Notes: generated by a model from the letters alone, not told the origin. A DNA stretch of 64,000 bases from DATKXO01 sp035528995 (GCA_035528995.1 DATKXO010000110.1:19366-83365), one strand, 5' to 3'; shown: positions 16,739-26,512, counted from the stretch's first letter. Made by a program: numbers and translations.

Positions 16739-19628
16739 GTTGCGTCCCTCCCGGCCCGTCGCGCAGCGGCGAGCGCCATGCTTCACGCAACGCGGCGACC
16801 TCCAGATCGATCAACGTCCCGTTCTGGTGCGTCACGAGCAGTCGTTGCACCGTGGTGACCTCGCCCAGCGCGATGGCATCCGGCCAATCGTCATCCTGAC
16901 CGACCTCCAGACAGTAGCCGGTCAGGATGGGCGCGAACAACTCGTCAGCGGCATCCGCCGCCACCGTCGCCCCCAGGTCACCGGCGATGCACCTCTCGGC
17001 GATCGCGACGGCCCATCCTCCGTCGCTCACGTCGTGCGCGGAGATGACGCGCCCATCGCGGATCGAGCGTGCGACCTGGTGGTGCAGTTCGCGGGACCGG
17101 TCGAGTCCGACCGCGTCAGCCGGTGCCCGCACCAGGATCAGCCGGTTGCCCGGGCGCTTCAGGTCCATGGTCACGCATCGCCGGACGTCCTCGATGATGC
17201 TGACCGCGCTGATCAGCAGCGTCCCGGGGATCGATATTCGCTCCGGCATGTTCAGTCGCCGGGCCTCGGCGGGATCCTGCGAGAACTGGTTGTTGAGCGA
17301 ATCCTTGCCGGAGATGAAGGGCAGGCCGTAGGCCAGGGCCGCGTCGTGGGCGCCCTGGCAGGCCCGCACCAGTCCGCCGAGCGCCCGGGCATCCGTGACG
17401 CCGCCCCAGCAGAAGTTATCCAGAATCGCGGTGCGGTCCGGGTCGCCGCCGACGCAGACCACGTTGCGCAGGGCCTCGTCCACGGAGGCGACGGCCATCC
17501 GGTACGGATCGACGTCGGACAGATGCGGCGTTATTCCGCAACCGAGGGCGATGCCGCGATGGCTCTCCAGCCGAGGGCGCAGGACGGCCGCGTCCGCCGG
17601 CCCGTCACCCGGTCCGCAGAGCGGCTTGACCACGCTGCCGCCCTGAACCTCGTGGTCGTACTGTCGGATGACCCATTCCTTCGAGGCGGTGTTGTAGCTG
17701 CCCAGCTCCGCCAGCAATCGGTCAGGTGGGGACTGGGGATTGGGGATTGGAGATTGGGGGTTGGGGATGGACCATTCCGCCCGGCGTGGGGTGCGAGGCA
17801 GGCCGTTGTGAAGGAAGTCCATCTCCAACTCGCCCACCACCGTTCCCTGATAGCACACCCGGAGCCGGCCGTTGCCGGTGAACTCGCCGATGACGGTGGC
17901 TTCGACCTCCTCCTCCTTGAAAACGCTCAGCAGTGCCGGCAGGTTGTCATCCGGAACGGCCAGGACCATGCGTTCCTGGGCCTCGGATATCCAGATCTCG
18001 TCGTAGCGCAGGCCGGCGTACTTGAGCGGCACGTTCTCCAGCTCGACCTCGGCGCCGAGGTGCTCGCCCATCTCGCCGACCGCGCTGCTTAACCCGCCGG
18101 CGCCGCAGTCGGTGACCGCGCTGAACAGACAACCCTCTTCGTGGTCGCGGGCCCGCAGCAGGGCGTCGAGCACCTTCTTCTCTTCGATGGGGTTGCCGAT
18201 CTGCACCGCGTGGGAGAACTCGTCGGCGTGCGTATCGGTCAGCTCGGCCGACGAGAACGTGGCTCCGTGGATGCCGTCGCGTCCGGTGCGTCCGCCGACC
18301 AGGACGATGCGGTCGCCGGGCCGCGGGGCCTTGGCGATGCGGTCTCGGGGGATCAGCCCGACGGACCCGCAGAACACGAGTGGATTGGCCAGGTAGCGAT
18401 CGTCGAAGCAGATGGCCCCGTTGACAGTGGGGATGCCCATGCGGTTGCCGTAGTCGCGCACTCCGCCGACCACGCCCTTGAGCACCCGCCGGGGATGCAG
18501 CACACCGCGCGGCAGGCGCGAGTCGGGGTAATCCGGCGGCGCGAAGCAGAACACGTCGGTCGAGGCGATGGGTTTGGCCCCCAATCCGCAGCCCAGGATG
18601 TCGCGGATGCACCCGCCGATGCCGGTGGCCGCCCCGCCGTAGGGCTCGATGGCCGACGGGTGGTTGTGCGTCTCGACCTTGAAGGCCACGCCGTACTCAT
18701 CGTCGAAGGCGACCACTCCGGCGTTGTCCTCGAACACCGACAGGCACCAGTCACGGTTCAGGTCGCGCGTCACCTTGGCGATGGTCGATGACAGCAGGTT
18801 GTCATACCGGAACTGGACCGTCTCATCGCTGCCGAAGCCGGCCCCGCGATAGAGGACGTCGGCGGTGAGCGTTTTGTGTACGCAGTGTTCGGACCAGGTC
18901 TGGGCCAGGGTCTCCAGCTCGAGGTCCGTCGGATCGCGGTCGCGCCGGCGGAAGTGATCCCGGACGGCCTCCATCTCGGGGACGGACAGGAAGAGATGGG
19001 CCCGGCGCGAGAGGGCGGCCAGTGCTTCGGCGTTCAGTGTACGGATGGGCACGGTGCGCAGCTCGAACGCGGCGGCGGGCGCCTGCGGGAAGGCCGAGGG
19101 CAACTCGTCCCGCCGGCCGAACCCGCACAGATAGATCGACTCGATGCACTCGTTGGCCAGGACCTGGCGGGCCAGGTGCTCCAATTCGGGCGCGCCGGTC
19201 GCCCCGTCGACGGTGTAGCGTCTTGCGGTGCGAACTTCGTCGATGCGGTACGTGTCCGACAGGCCGGCGGCGTCCAGCAGTTCTCGGATGGCATCGCGGG
19301 TGCTCAGCGCCACCGTGTCCATCACGCCGGGCTGATAGTGGACCTCGACGGCGGGCTGGTTTTCGTCCCGTCGCGTCAGGCTCGGGGCACAGGCGCATTC
19401 CTGCGTGACCGGATCGGTCAGCAGATCGGCTGCTATCCGATCGACGATCTGTGCATCCAACGCACCGGCCAGCAGATAGATGGTCGTCGAACGGACGCTA
19501 CGAACGTGGCCCAGCCCCAGCCGGTGGACGTCGCCCAGTACACCACGCCCGATTGCGTCAGAACCCTGGTCACGCGGCGTGACCAGAACCTGCCACAGGG
19601 TCTGCGTTTGCGTTGATGCGATTGCCAT
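16731..19628 (-). CDS. purL: Phosphoribosylformylglycinamidine synthase, PurS-like/PurL fusion
   Basis: 965 residues, about 220 longer than stand-alone PurL. Residues about 10-190 hold two PurS-like alpha/beta halves (YLLAGALDAQIVDRIAADLL; VHYQPGVMDTVALSTRDAIR). The PurL synthetase starts with LAQTWSEHCVHKT (about 255) and VETHNHPSAIEPYGGAATGI, with the second half bearing FISGKDSLNN and HDVSDGGWAVAIAE. It converts FGAR, ATP and glutamine-derived ammonia to FGAM in the cytoplasm together with PurQ encoded just downstream. A heptanucleotide repeat has inserted the peptide SIPNPQSPIPNPQSPP between the two halves (about 620-635). ATG 19628 preferred to an in-frame GTG 30 bases upstream. Neither has a strong ribosome binding site. 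Confidence 0.92.
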   Translation of the reverse strand: MAIASTQTQTLWQVLVTPRDQGSDAIGRGVLGDVHRLGLGHVRSVRSTTIYLLAGALDAQIVDRIAADLLTDPVTQECACAPSLTRRDENQPAVEVHYQPGVMDTVALSTRDAIRELLDAAGLSDTYRIDEVRTARRYTVDGATGAPELEHLARQVLANECIESIYLCGFGRRDELPSAFPQAPAAAFELRTVPIRTLNAEALAALSRRAHLFLSVPEMEAVRDHFRRRDRDPTDLELETLAQTWSEHCVHKTLTADVLYRGAGFGSDETVQFRYDNLLSSTIAKVTRDLNRDWCLSVFEDNAGVVAFDDEYGVAFKVETHNHPSAIEPYGGAATGIGGCIRDILGCGLGAKPIASTDVFCFAPPDYPDSRLPRGVLHPRRVLKGVVGGVRDYGNRMGIPTVNGAICFDDRYLANPLVFCGSVGLIPRDRIAKAPRPGDRIVLVGGRTGRDGIHGATFSSAELTDTHADEFSHAVQIGNPIEEKKVLDALLRARDHEEGCLFSAVTDCGAGGLSSAVGEMGEHLGAEVELENVPLKYAGLRYDEIWISEAQERMVLAVPDDNLPALLSVFKEEEVEATVIGEFTGNGRLRVCYQGTVVGELEMDFLHNGLPRTPRRAEWSIPNPQSPIPNPQSPPDRLLAELGSYNTASKEWVIRQYDHEVQGGSVVKPLCGPGDGPADAAVLRPRLESHRGIALGCGITPHLSDVDPYRMAVASVDEALRNVVCVGGDPDRTAILDNFCWGGVTDARALGGLVRACQGAHDAALAYGLPFISGKDSLNNQFSQDPAEARRLNMPERISIPGTLLISAVSIIEDVRRCVTMDLKRPGNRLILVRAPADAVGLDRSRELHHQVARSIRDGRVISAHDVSDGGWAVAIAERCIAGDLGATVAADAADELFAPILTGYCLEVGQDDDWPDAIALGEVTTVQRLLVTHQNGTLIDLEVAALREAWRSPLRDGPGGTQRG
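17729..17770. repeat. Heptanucleotide (GGGGATT) repeat inside purL
   Basis: Imperfect tandem copies of GGGGATT/GGAGATT/GGGGGTT on the plus strand. On the coding strand they read AATCCCC and encode a seven-residue period (S-P-I-P-N-P-Q). Runs of four or five G could also form a G-quadruplex. The reading frame of purL is preserved. Confidence 0.8.
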
Positions 19629-19829
19629 TGTCGGACGCCACCCGCGCCGGGCGTCCACCGCAGGCGGAACAGCCGCGTCTGCCGGGGACGTGCGTGTACC
19701 ATAATGCTGCGCCCCGCGTCGGGCCAGGCATTGTCAGCGGGCGACCTCGCGCCGGATGCAGGATGCCCGATATCGGCCACTGGACACCGGCGGCGCCGAT
19801 CGGGGCCTGGTACGCCGATCACCGCGTCC

Positions 19830-19857
19830 TTGCCGGGCTCAGATCACCGGCTACAAT
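19830..19857 (+). promoter_or_regulatory. Sigma-70-type promoter candidate for the FIST gene
   Basis: TTGCCG, 16-base spacer, TACAAT. Predicted start of transcription about 50 bases before the ATG at 19915, in the 19629-19914 spacer that separates purL from this gene. Confidence 0.5.
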
Positions 19858-19914
19858 CCTTCAGAGTAAGGCCCGTGCAGACATCCCTTGCCGAACACGG
19901 CGGAAAGACCCGGA

Positions 19915-21102
19915 ATGATGAGATTCGCCTCGGCCGTCAGCGCCAACCCGGACCGCGAACGCGCCGTGGAAGATCTCTTCGGTCAGATCCGCGGGACGCT
20001 CGATCCGGCCGACGTCCATCTTCTGGTGTTCTTCTGTTCCGCCCATTTCGAGGACGAGTTGGAGAGCATCGTCGAACTGTTGAGGTTATGGTCTCCGTCG
20101 GCCATGCTGCTCGGATGCACGGCCGAGGGGACTATCGGCGCCGGGCGCGAGTTGCAGCGCGGCTGCTCGATGTCGGCGCTGGCCGGCGTCCTGCCCGGCG
20201 TGGACATCCACCCCTTCCGCCTCACGCAGGAGCAGCTCGAGGCCAAAGACGCAGCCGACGACTGGACCGATCCGTTGGGCGTAGCAGCGGACACCTCGGC
20301 CGTGATGGTTGCGCTCGGTGACCCGTTCAGTTTCGACGTGCTGGAGTTCCTGGAGAAGATCAATGCGGCCCTGCCGGGCGTTCCCGTTGTCGGCGGTATG
20401 GCCAGCGCGGCGGAGCAGCCCGGGCAGACCCGGCTGATCCTCGGTGACCGGGTGCACCGCGAGGGGATGGTCGGCGTCACGCTAACCGGCAACATCACGG
20501 TGCGCACGGTCGTCTCTCAGGGCTGTCGCCCGATCGGCCAGCCGTTCGTCGTCACCAAGGGTGACCGCAACGTTATCCGCGAGCTCGGCGGAAAGCCGCC
20601 CGTGGTGCAACTGAACAAGGTCTTCCAGGACTTGACGCCCAAGGAGGTGGCCCTGGCCAAGCAGGCGCTGTTCGTCGGGCGGGTGATCAACGAGTATCAG
20701 GACGCGTTCGCCCGCGGTGATTTCCTGATCCAGAACATCGTCGGGCTCGACCCGGAGGGCGGGGCCATTGCCGTGGCCGCTCAGGTCCGGGTGGGGTCCA
20801 CGGTTCAGTTCCACGTCCGCGACGCGGAGTGCGCCGACGAGGACCTGCGGACTCTGCTGGGCGGCGTCTCGCCGGGTGTCGCCGAAACGCCGCCCGCGGC
20901 GGCCATGCTGTTCGACTGCAACGGTCGCGGTATCCGCATGTGGCCCCACGAGGGGCACGACGTGGGCATCCTGCGCGAGCTGTGCGGGCCGATTCCGGTG
21001 GCCGGCTTCTTCGCCGCGGGCGAGATCGGACCGGTCGGTGGCAAGAACTTCGTCCACGGTTTCACGGCCAGCATCGCGTTGCTCTCCCCGTCGCAATCGT
21101 GA
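19915..21102 (+). CDS. FIST-domain sensory protein
   Basis: 395 residues covering the usual FIST_N and FIST_C pair. Family features include FCSAHFEDELESIVELLRLW, the LLGCTAEGTIGAGRELQRG block (about 65), GVPVVGGMASAAE (about 165), QNIVGLDPEGGAIAVAA (about 270), CNGRG and the closing GFFAAGEIGPVGGKNFVHGF. FIST proteins are intracellular sensors, thought to bind small ligands such as amino acids, and usually sit next to histidine kinases, GGDEF or methyl-accepting proteins; no such partner is adjacent, the nearest regulator being the HD-GYP protein at 24905. The second or first of two ATGs (19915, 19918) is the likely start; an upstream in-frame ATG adds only nine residues. No signal peptide. 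Confidence 0.85.
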   Translation: MMRFASAVSANPDRERAVEDLFGQIRGTLDPADVHLLVFFCSAHFEDELESIVELLRLWSPSAMLLGCTAEGTIGAGRELQRGCSMSALAGVLPGVDIHPFRLTQEQLEAKDAADDWTDPLGVAADTSAVMVALGDPFSFDVLEFLEKINAALPGVPVVGGMASAAEQPGQTRLILGDRVHREGMVGVTLTGNITVRTVVSQGCRPIGQPFVVTKGDRNVIRELGGKPPVVQLNKVFQDLTPKEVALAKQALFVGRVINEYQDAFARGDFLIQNIVGLDPEGGAIAVAAQVRVGSTVQFHVRDAECADEDLRTLLGGVSPGVAETPPAAAMLFDCNGRGIRMWPHEGHDVGILRELCGPIPVAGFFAAGEIGPVGGKNFVHGFTASIALLSPSQS

Positions 21103-21259
21103 CGCGGTTCGGAGTCAGCAGCGCATTCCTGCCGTCTAACTCGAAGCGCCTCTGCGCACCAACCTTCCGCGACGGATCACGCGTCTGACTGGAAGTCTTT
21201 CTGCATCCGCGCCGACTGCGCCCATGCCGGGATGCTTGAGCACGCGATCGGGGCGCATG

Positions 21260-21875
21260 TTACGGCGGGTTCACGTGGAATGCGTCGATCCAGATGTATG
21301 TGGCTGATGCGGTCACCTCGATGCTGCGCACCAGCCGGCCCGACGCCCGGCGCGGCTGTCGGAGCGAGACTCATCGCCGGCTGATTGACCGCCAGAACAT
21401 TCCCGTCCGGTCCCGGCACGGGAGCGGGGTTCATCAGATTGAACCAGTTCCTGGAGACGAAGAGATCACCCGCGGCCTGCCCGGCGGCGGCCTCGCTCGC
21501 AACCGCCGTCCCGGCGGCGCCGACCGCGTTGGCGTCCACGGAGAAGATGATGCGCACCGGTGTCGGCACGAGGAGGCTTGCGTGATCGTTGCTCAGGGCG
21601 TCGATCTGAAACCCGATTCCCCCGCTCGAGATCCACCCGGCCGGCACGTGCACCTGCGGGCCCGGGCCGCCGGTGTCTTCCGCCGAGAGGTTCGGGTCGA
21701 GGATGTCATCGGTGCCCTGGCCTCCGTTCAAGATCGTTCCGGACCCCGGCGTCAGGGCGAAGAGGGGTTCGTTGACGGGCTCCAGAGCCTGGGCCGAGGA
21801 CAGAATCAGACCCGCCATCACGGCCATCAACAGCAGGGGCGTTCCACGGGATTGACGTCGTCCCTTCCATGGCAT
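21260..21875 (-). pseudogene. Exported protein gene with an apparent frameshift near its 3' end
   Basis: ATG at 21875 has an excellent GGAGGAGG site and gives MPWKGRRQSRGTPLLLMAVM followed by a signal peptide ending at AQA. An alternative ATG at 21941 also has GGAGG. The mature part reads NEPLFALTPGSGTILNGGQG, VPAGWISSGGIGFQIDAL and so on, a plausible secreted domain. After about residue 190 the frame turns Arg/His/Pro-rich and runs to a stop at 21177. A change of one base near 21340 switches to a frame reading SGRLVRSIEVTASATYIWID then AFHVNPP and stop at 21262-21260, which looks like the authentic end. Either a genuine frameshift mutation or a sequencing/assembly error. Function unknown. 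Confidence 0.6.
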
Positions 21876-22217
21876 TCGTCCTCCTCCGGCGTTCCTTCGA
21901 TTCTGCGAAATATGATGGCCGTGCCAGTTCGTAGTCGCCATGGTCAAGCCTCCTGTCAATGTCCGGCTGAGGGCCCGCTTGAGGAAATCTGCCTGTCAGG
22001 CTTTATGTTTTACAAAAATGTAGCGATTCTACTGTAGCATAGCGATTGAAAACGAAACTGTGACGCCATAACGCGCAAAACCGGGCCGTAGCCCTATAAC
22101 CTATTATCCCTCAGTAAATTACTGAAACAGAACCGGTTCAGGTCGGGGGCAGGGCCGACCGACCGCCACGCGAGGTCGGGCTGGTGGCATCGGCCACTGA
22201 TGGGGCAGGCAGCGAGG
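21876..22217. other. AT-rich intergenic stretch
   Basis: No gene seen. From about 21990 to 22130 the composition is far more AT-rich than the surroundings. It contains the palindrome CAGTAAATTACTG (22111-22123) and the 16-base motif listed at 22093-22108. On the minus strand TAGAAT occurs, a possible -10 for the exported-protein gene at 21875, without a clear -35. Confidence 0.4.
22093..22108. repeat. CCTATAACCTATTATC motif, copy 1
   Basis: Matches 14 of 16 bases with CCTATAACTTATTGTC at 29884-29899. Each copy is followed within about 8 bases by a short inverted repeat and lies upstream of a minus-strand gene for an exported protein. Confidence 0.4.
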
Positions 22218-24518
22218 CTACGGACTGGCTACGCCGTACTCGATGGTGAACTCGCTGAAGTCCGAGACATCGACGTCGTCGTCCAGATCGAAGTCCCAGG
22301 GCTCGCAGCCGGGGTCGATCGGGCCGGCATCGGGGCCGGTGACGCAGCCCGGCCAATCGTCGAAGTTCGGAATCACCGGTAGGGCCGCCCGCCAGGTACC
22401 CCGGCCGTAGGTCGCGGCCGTGATGGTCCCCTCGACGAGATCGACGGCCAGATCGCCGATGTTCACGTTGGGCAGGTCCAGCCCGTCCTTGATCCAAGTC
22501 GCGCCGCCGTCGGCAGAGGAATACACGCCTACGCCGGAACCGGCGTACAAGTGCGGCGGGTCGAACCGCCAGTCCACCGCAAGCGCCCGAGCCGAGATGC
22601 CCGAAGGCAGGTCGCCCGTCACGTCGGACCAACTCACGCCGTAGTTCTCGGTGCGCAGGACGCGGGCGCCCGCCGTGTTGTGGGAGGCTACGTAGGCGAC
22701 GGCCGGGTCGACTGGATCGATCATGATGTCGCTGACCTGTCCGCTGGGCAGGCCGGTGGAGCGATCGTTCCAGGTCGAAGCGTCGGTGGTGACGTACACG
22801 CTGCCGGTCGAGCTGCCGGTGTAGATGGTGTCGGAGGCTCCCTCGGCCACGGCGATGGCGTTGAGCGTGCCGCCGCCGGCGACGGTCGAGGTGCTGATGG
22901 CCGACCAGCTCGCGCTGGTGTGGGCGTTGTTTGTTCGCCAGACGCGGTTGGTGCCGCCCAACAGGGTGTAGCGGTCGTTGGGGTCCATCACCAACGGGGC
23001 GATGAAGTTGACCGGATCGTCATCGCTGCCCCACGGGCCGCTGATGTTCGAGGAGCTGGTGCCCACGAATCGGTAGACGCTCAGATACACGTAGGTGACG
23101 TATCGCCGCGTGGGATAGAGGAAGTCGTAGGCCAGGAAGCCCCCGTCGCCGCCGAGGATCTGGGGCCACTGCAGGACGTCGGCGTCCCGTCCGATGGTGC
23201 CGTTGTCCTGCGTTCCGGTCATCATCTGCACCGGGTCCGAGGGGTGCAGTGCGATGGCGTAGTTCTGGGTGACGTTGAGCGTGTCGTTGCAGTTGACCCA
23301 ACTGTCGCCGCCGTTGTTGCTCTTCCAGACGCCGCCGTCGTTGCCGATCCAGATGGTGCCGTCAGGCCCGAAGGCGATGGCGTGCTGGTCGGGGTGCAAC
23401 TGTTCGCCGAACGTGCCGTAGGTGATGTCCGTCCAGTTGGTCCCGCCGTTGGTGGACTTGATGACGCCGGCCACCGCGTACGACGGGAACACGCCGCCAC
23501 AGTAGACGGTGTCTTCATCCGTCGGATCGACCCCGACGAATGCGTCGTACCAGCCTTGCGGGTAGGGGAAGTCGGGCGTGTTGACCATTTGGGTCCACGA
23601 GTCGCCGCCGTCGTCGCTCCGGTAGAATCCCAGCAGGCCGCTGCTGGAGTTGATGAACGCGGTGTACACGCGATCCGGGTTCGAGGGTGCCAAGGCCACC
23701 AGCACGCGCCGGATGCCGGTGGTGGGCAGCCCGTTGGTCAGCCTGGTGAAGCTGGTTCCACCGTTGGTGGAGCGGTACACGCCGTCGCTGTGGCGACCCA
23801 TAAACACGATCTGCGGATCTACGGGATTCAGGGCCAGCGCGGAAGCGGAACCACCCAGGAAGCCGCCGTTGGTCCAGGAGGCGCCGCCGTTGGTGGTTCG
23901 CCGATAACCGGAGCCGCCGGTGACGTGGACGGTGAGCGGATCGGTGGGATGGACGGCCACGCTGGCGCACGTCGAGCCGACCTGTGCCTTTGTGGCGAAC
24001 CGCGTCCAGGTCGCCCCGCCGTCCGGCGAGCGGAAGAGGCCGTCGCCGGTTGAGCCGGTGGTGTACTCGCCTGTGCCCGCGTAAACGACCTGGGGGTCGG
24101 ACGGGTCCAGGGCCAGGGCTCCGTGGTTGAGGTTGGCCAGCTCGTCGGTCAGCGTGGTCCACAGTGCCCCGCCGTCGGTGGTTTTCCAGATGCCGCCGGA
24201 GGCCGCCCCGATGTAGACCGTGTCCGGGTCGGTGGGGTGCGGGGCCAGGGCCACCACGCGCCCGCTGGCGTCGTCGTTGCCGCTCCAGTATTCGTCGGTG
24301 ATGGGTTTGGGGCCGACCGAGTACCAGGACAGCGGGCTGCTGCTGCGCAGGCCGGGCAGCATGTCCGACGGCTTCCAGTTGGGGACCGCTTCACCGCGAA
24401 TCTTGATGTAGCCCGGCGGTGGGGGACCGTAGCTGGTCTTCTGGCGCACCGGTGCGGTTTGACAACCGAGGATGAGCGCCAATCCCACCAGCGCCACGAG
24501 GCAGATGAACCGTCTCAT
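22218..24518 (-). CDS. Lipoprotein with VPS10/BNR-type beta-propeller and terminal dockerin-like segment
   Basis: 766 residues from ATG 24518 (CAGGAAA upstream). Signal MRRFICLVALVGLALILGC ends at lipobox cysteine 19. The body is a sortilin/BNR-like propeller with at least eight repeats of the type DP..VYAGT....GLFRSPDGGATW (for example SGGIWKTTDGGALW, DGVYRSTNGGTSF, GVWKSNNGGDSW, GVYSSADGGATW). This is the pattern of exo-xyloglucanase-like or photosystem-stability (YCF48-like) propellers, but the catalytic acids of glycosidases cannot be placed by eye. The end CEPWDFDLDDDVDVSDFSEF is one planctomycete dockerin-like Ca-binding unit. Expected on the cell surface or in the periplasm. It is a single gene, with the exported 21260-21875 gene downstream on the same strand. 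Confidence 0.8.
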   Translation of the reverse strand: MRRFICLVALVGLALILGCQTAPVRQKTSYGPPPPGYIKIRGEAVPNWKPSDMLPGLRSSSPLSWYSVGPKPITDEYWSGNDDASGRVVALAPHPTDPDTVYIGAASGGIWKTTDGGALWTTLTDELANLNHGALALDPSDPQVVYAGTGEYTTGSTGDGLFRSPDGGATWTRFATKAQVGSTCASVAVHPTDPLTVHVTGGSGYRRTTNGGASWTNGGFLGGSASALALNPVDPQIVFMGRHSDGVYRSTNGGTSFTRLTNGLPTTGIRRVLVALAPSNPDRVYTAFINSSSGLLGFYRSDDGGDSWTQMVNTPDFPYPQGWYDAFVGVDPTDEDTVYCGGVFPSYAVAGVIKSTNGGTNWTDITYGTFGEQLHPDQHAIAFGPDGTIWIGNDGGVWKSNNGGDSWVNCNDTLNVTQNYAIALHPSDPVQMMTGTQDNGTIGRDADVLQWPQILGGDGGFLAYDFLYPTRRYVTYVYLSVYRFVGTSSSNISGPWGSDDDPVNFIAPLVMDPNDRYTLLGGTNRVWRTNNAHTSASWSAISTSTVAGGGTLNAIAVAEGASDTIYTGSSTGSVYVTTDASTWNDRSTGLPSGQVSDIMIDPVDPAVAYVASHNTAGARVLRTENYGVSWSDVTGDLPSGISARALAVDWRFDPPHLYAGSGVGVYSSADGGATWIKDGLDLPNVNIGDLAVDLVEGTITAATYGRGTWRAALPVIPNFDDWPGCVTGPDAGPIDPGCEPWDFDLDDDVDVSDFSEFTIEYGVASP

Positions 24519-24904
24519 TGTCTTGTTTCCTGTGAGGTTTATCGGGCGTGTCATCCGGCGCCACGGCGCACTTGCACCGGTCACCGTCCGCTTCCTCCCG
24601 TCCAGAGGCTCGCCCTCATTGTTATACTAGCTGTCCCCCGGGTCGGCGTCCCGGTGCCGACCGTACTTCGTGTGGCAGTCCGGAGAAACCGGCTCAGCCA
24701 GCCGGGCCTGCACCGCTTGATATACCTTCCGCCGTCGCTTCACCCTCTGAACAGGATAACAGAACCGGCGTTCCGATTGAAGGCACTGGGCGCTGCGCAA
24801 GAGCGATTCTGGGCCAGGAATGCGGCGCCTGGCGATTGTAACGGGCGGTCCAAACCGCCGAGCGATCGCCGGCTTCGTCGTCGTGATCAGAGGGGCCTGA
24901 CCGT
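24519..24904. other. Intergenic region between two minus-strand genes
   Basis: No gene supported. Near its right end a hairpin GGCGGT-CCAA-ACCGCC (24844-24859) lies about 50 bases after the stop of the HD-GYP gene (read on the minus strand) and might help terminate it. Near the left end the minus strand carries TATAAC, a weak -10 candidate for the propeller lipoprotein. Confidence 0.3.
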
Positions 24905-26512
24905 CTACACGGGGGCCAGAACTGGTTCTTCCACAAGGCATTCCTGCGTGCGTCGGATGGCGTCGAACTGGTCGGCACAGCGCAGAAAGGCCTCCGCGAC
25001 GTCCGGATCGAAGTGCTTGCCGGACTCGGCGCGGACGATGTCCACGGCCGTTTCGTGCGACCGGGGTTCCGAGTACCGACGCCGCGAGGTAATGGCGTCG
25101 TAGGCGTCCACCAGGGCGATGATCCGGGCCGCCAGGGGGATCTCCTCTCCGCGGATTCCGCGGGGGTAGCCCGAGCCGTCGTGTTTTTCGTGGTGGCAGT
25201 AGGCGATGTCGATGCAGAGGTTCAGCAGCGGGACCGGGCCGGTGTTGGCCAGGGCGAACTCGAGCGTCTGCCGGCCGATCTCCGTGTGGGTCTGCATGAC
25301 CCGGAATTCCTCCCGGCTCAGCGCTCCGGGCTTGGTCAGGATGTCGTCGGGAATGCCGACCTTGCCGATGTCGTGCAGCGGAGCCGCCTGGTGGATGCCG
25401 TCGATGAAGTCGAGCGTGATGCAGTCGGCGTACCGCGGCGTGTTTCGTAGTTCCGCGGTCAGTAGGCGCGTGTACTTGGCCACACGCTCGAGGTGGTCGG
25501 CGGTCTCCTCGTCGCGGTATTCGGCCAATCGCCCTACGGTCAGCAGCAGCACCTTGATCGAGTCGCGCAGTTGGCGTCGCTGTTGCAGGTTGCGCAGGGC
25601 GATGGCGGCCGAGTCCGCCACCGACCGAATGCAGTCGATCTCCTCCTGCCCGAACTGCTGGCCGTCCTCCCGCTCGGTGACGTTGAGCACGCCCAGCGTT
25701 TCCTCGTGGGCGGCCAACGAGGTGGAGATGAGAGGTGTGCTCAGGAACGTGTCCGTGACGTAGCGTTTCCGGGATTCCTCCTCCGCGTTGTCGCCGTAGG
25801 CGCGAGCGACAAACGTCTTGCCGCTGGTGAAGACCTGCCCGGCGATCCCGTCCATGGCCTTGACCCGGATCCGGCCGACGATCTCCGGGTCGATGCCCAC
25901 GGCCCGGACGCAACGCAAATGGGTTCCGTCGTTGTTCTTGAGCATCAGCGAGATGCGCCCGCTGCCGGTGAGCTGCCGCACCGTGTCTACGACAAGTTGA
26001 TGTACCGCCTTCTCCTCGGTGATACGGTTCAGCGCTTGGGCGTAGTTGTAGAGCAGTTCGAGCTGGCGGGTCTTGCTGGCCACCTGATGGGTGAGTTTGT
26101 CGTTGGCCTCGTCCAGGGCCCGGCGGGTGTTGCCCAGCCGCATCATGGTGCGGATTCTGGCCAGCAGCTCACTCACGTCGAAGGGCTTGCGCACGTACTC
26201 CGAGGCGCCCGCCTCCAATCCGACGACCACGTCTTGGGTGCGCGATTTGCCGGTGAGCATGATGACCGGGATGTTTTCGGTGGAGGGCTCGTTCTTCAGC
26301 AGCCGGGTGGCCTCCAGCCCGTCCATCACCGGCATCGAGACATCCATGACGATGACGTCGGGCTGGTGCCGCCTGGCGAGTTCCAGCCCGTCCCGCCCGT
26401 TGTCGGCCTCGAGCACTTCGTACCCGTTGGTCCGAAGATGCGCAGCCAGGATGAAGGTGAGCTTCTTGTCGTCGTCTACGAGCAGGACTGTGCCGAGCGA
26501 GGGAGTCGTCAC
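24905..26512 (-). CDS. Response regulator: receiver-GAF-HD-GYP (predicted c-di-GMP phosphodiesterase)
   Basis: 535 residues. Receiver domain 8-120 with phospho-acceptor Asp57 (VIVMDVSMPVMDG), acidic pocket DDD13-15 and switch Lys in VRKPFD. A short coiled coil (RRALDEANDKLTHQVASK) leads to a GAF domain, about 155-310. The HD-GYP domain follows, with HLERVAKYTRLL, PLHDIGKVGIPDD (HD), HTEIG, HHEKHDGSGYPRG (GYP) and DAYDAITSRRRY, the full set of metal ligands. The family hydrolyses cyclic di-GMP in the cytoplasm. The frame is open upstream; the GTG at 26512 (GAGGA before it) is where receiver homology begins. No histidine kinase is adjacent. It is divergent from the glycosyltransferase at 27047, so a role in surface polysaccharide control is possible but only inferred. 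Confidence 0.9.
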   Translation of the reverse strand: MTTPSLGTVLLVDDDKKLTFILAAHLRTNGYEVLEADNGRDGLELARRHQPDVIVMDVSMPVMDGLEATRLLKNEPSTENIPVIMLTGKSRTQDVVVGLEAGASEYVRKPFDVSELLARIRTMMRLGNTRRALDEANDKLTHQVASKTRQLELLYNYAQALNRITEEKAVHQLVVDTVRQLTGSGRISLMLKNNDGTHLRCVRAVGIDPEIVGRIRVKAMDGIAGQVFTSGKTFVARAYGDNAEEESRKRYVTDTFLSTPLISTSLAAHEETLGVLNVTEREDGQQFGQEEIDCIRSVADSAAIALRNLQQRRQLRDSIKVLLLTVGRLAEYRDEETADHLERVAKYTRLLTAELRNTPRYADCITLDFIDGIHQAAPLHDIGKVGIPDDILTKPGALSREEFRVMQTHTEIGRQTLEFALANTGPVPLLNLCIDIAYCHHEKHDGSGYPRGIRGEEIPLAARIIALVDAYDAITSRRRYSEPRSHETAVDIVRAESGKHFDPDVAEAFLRCADQFDAIRRTQECLVEEPVLAPV

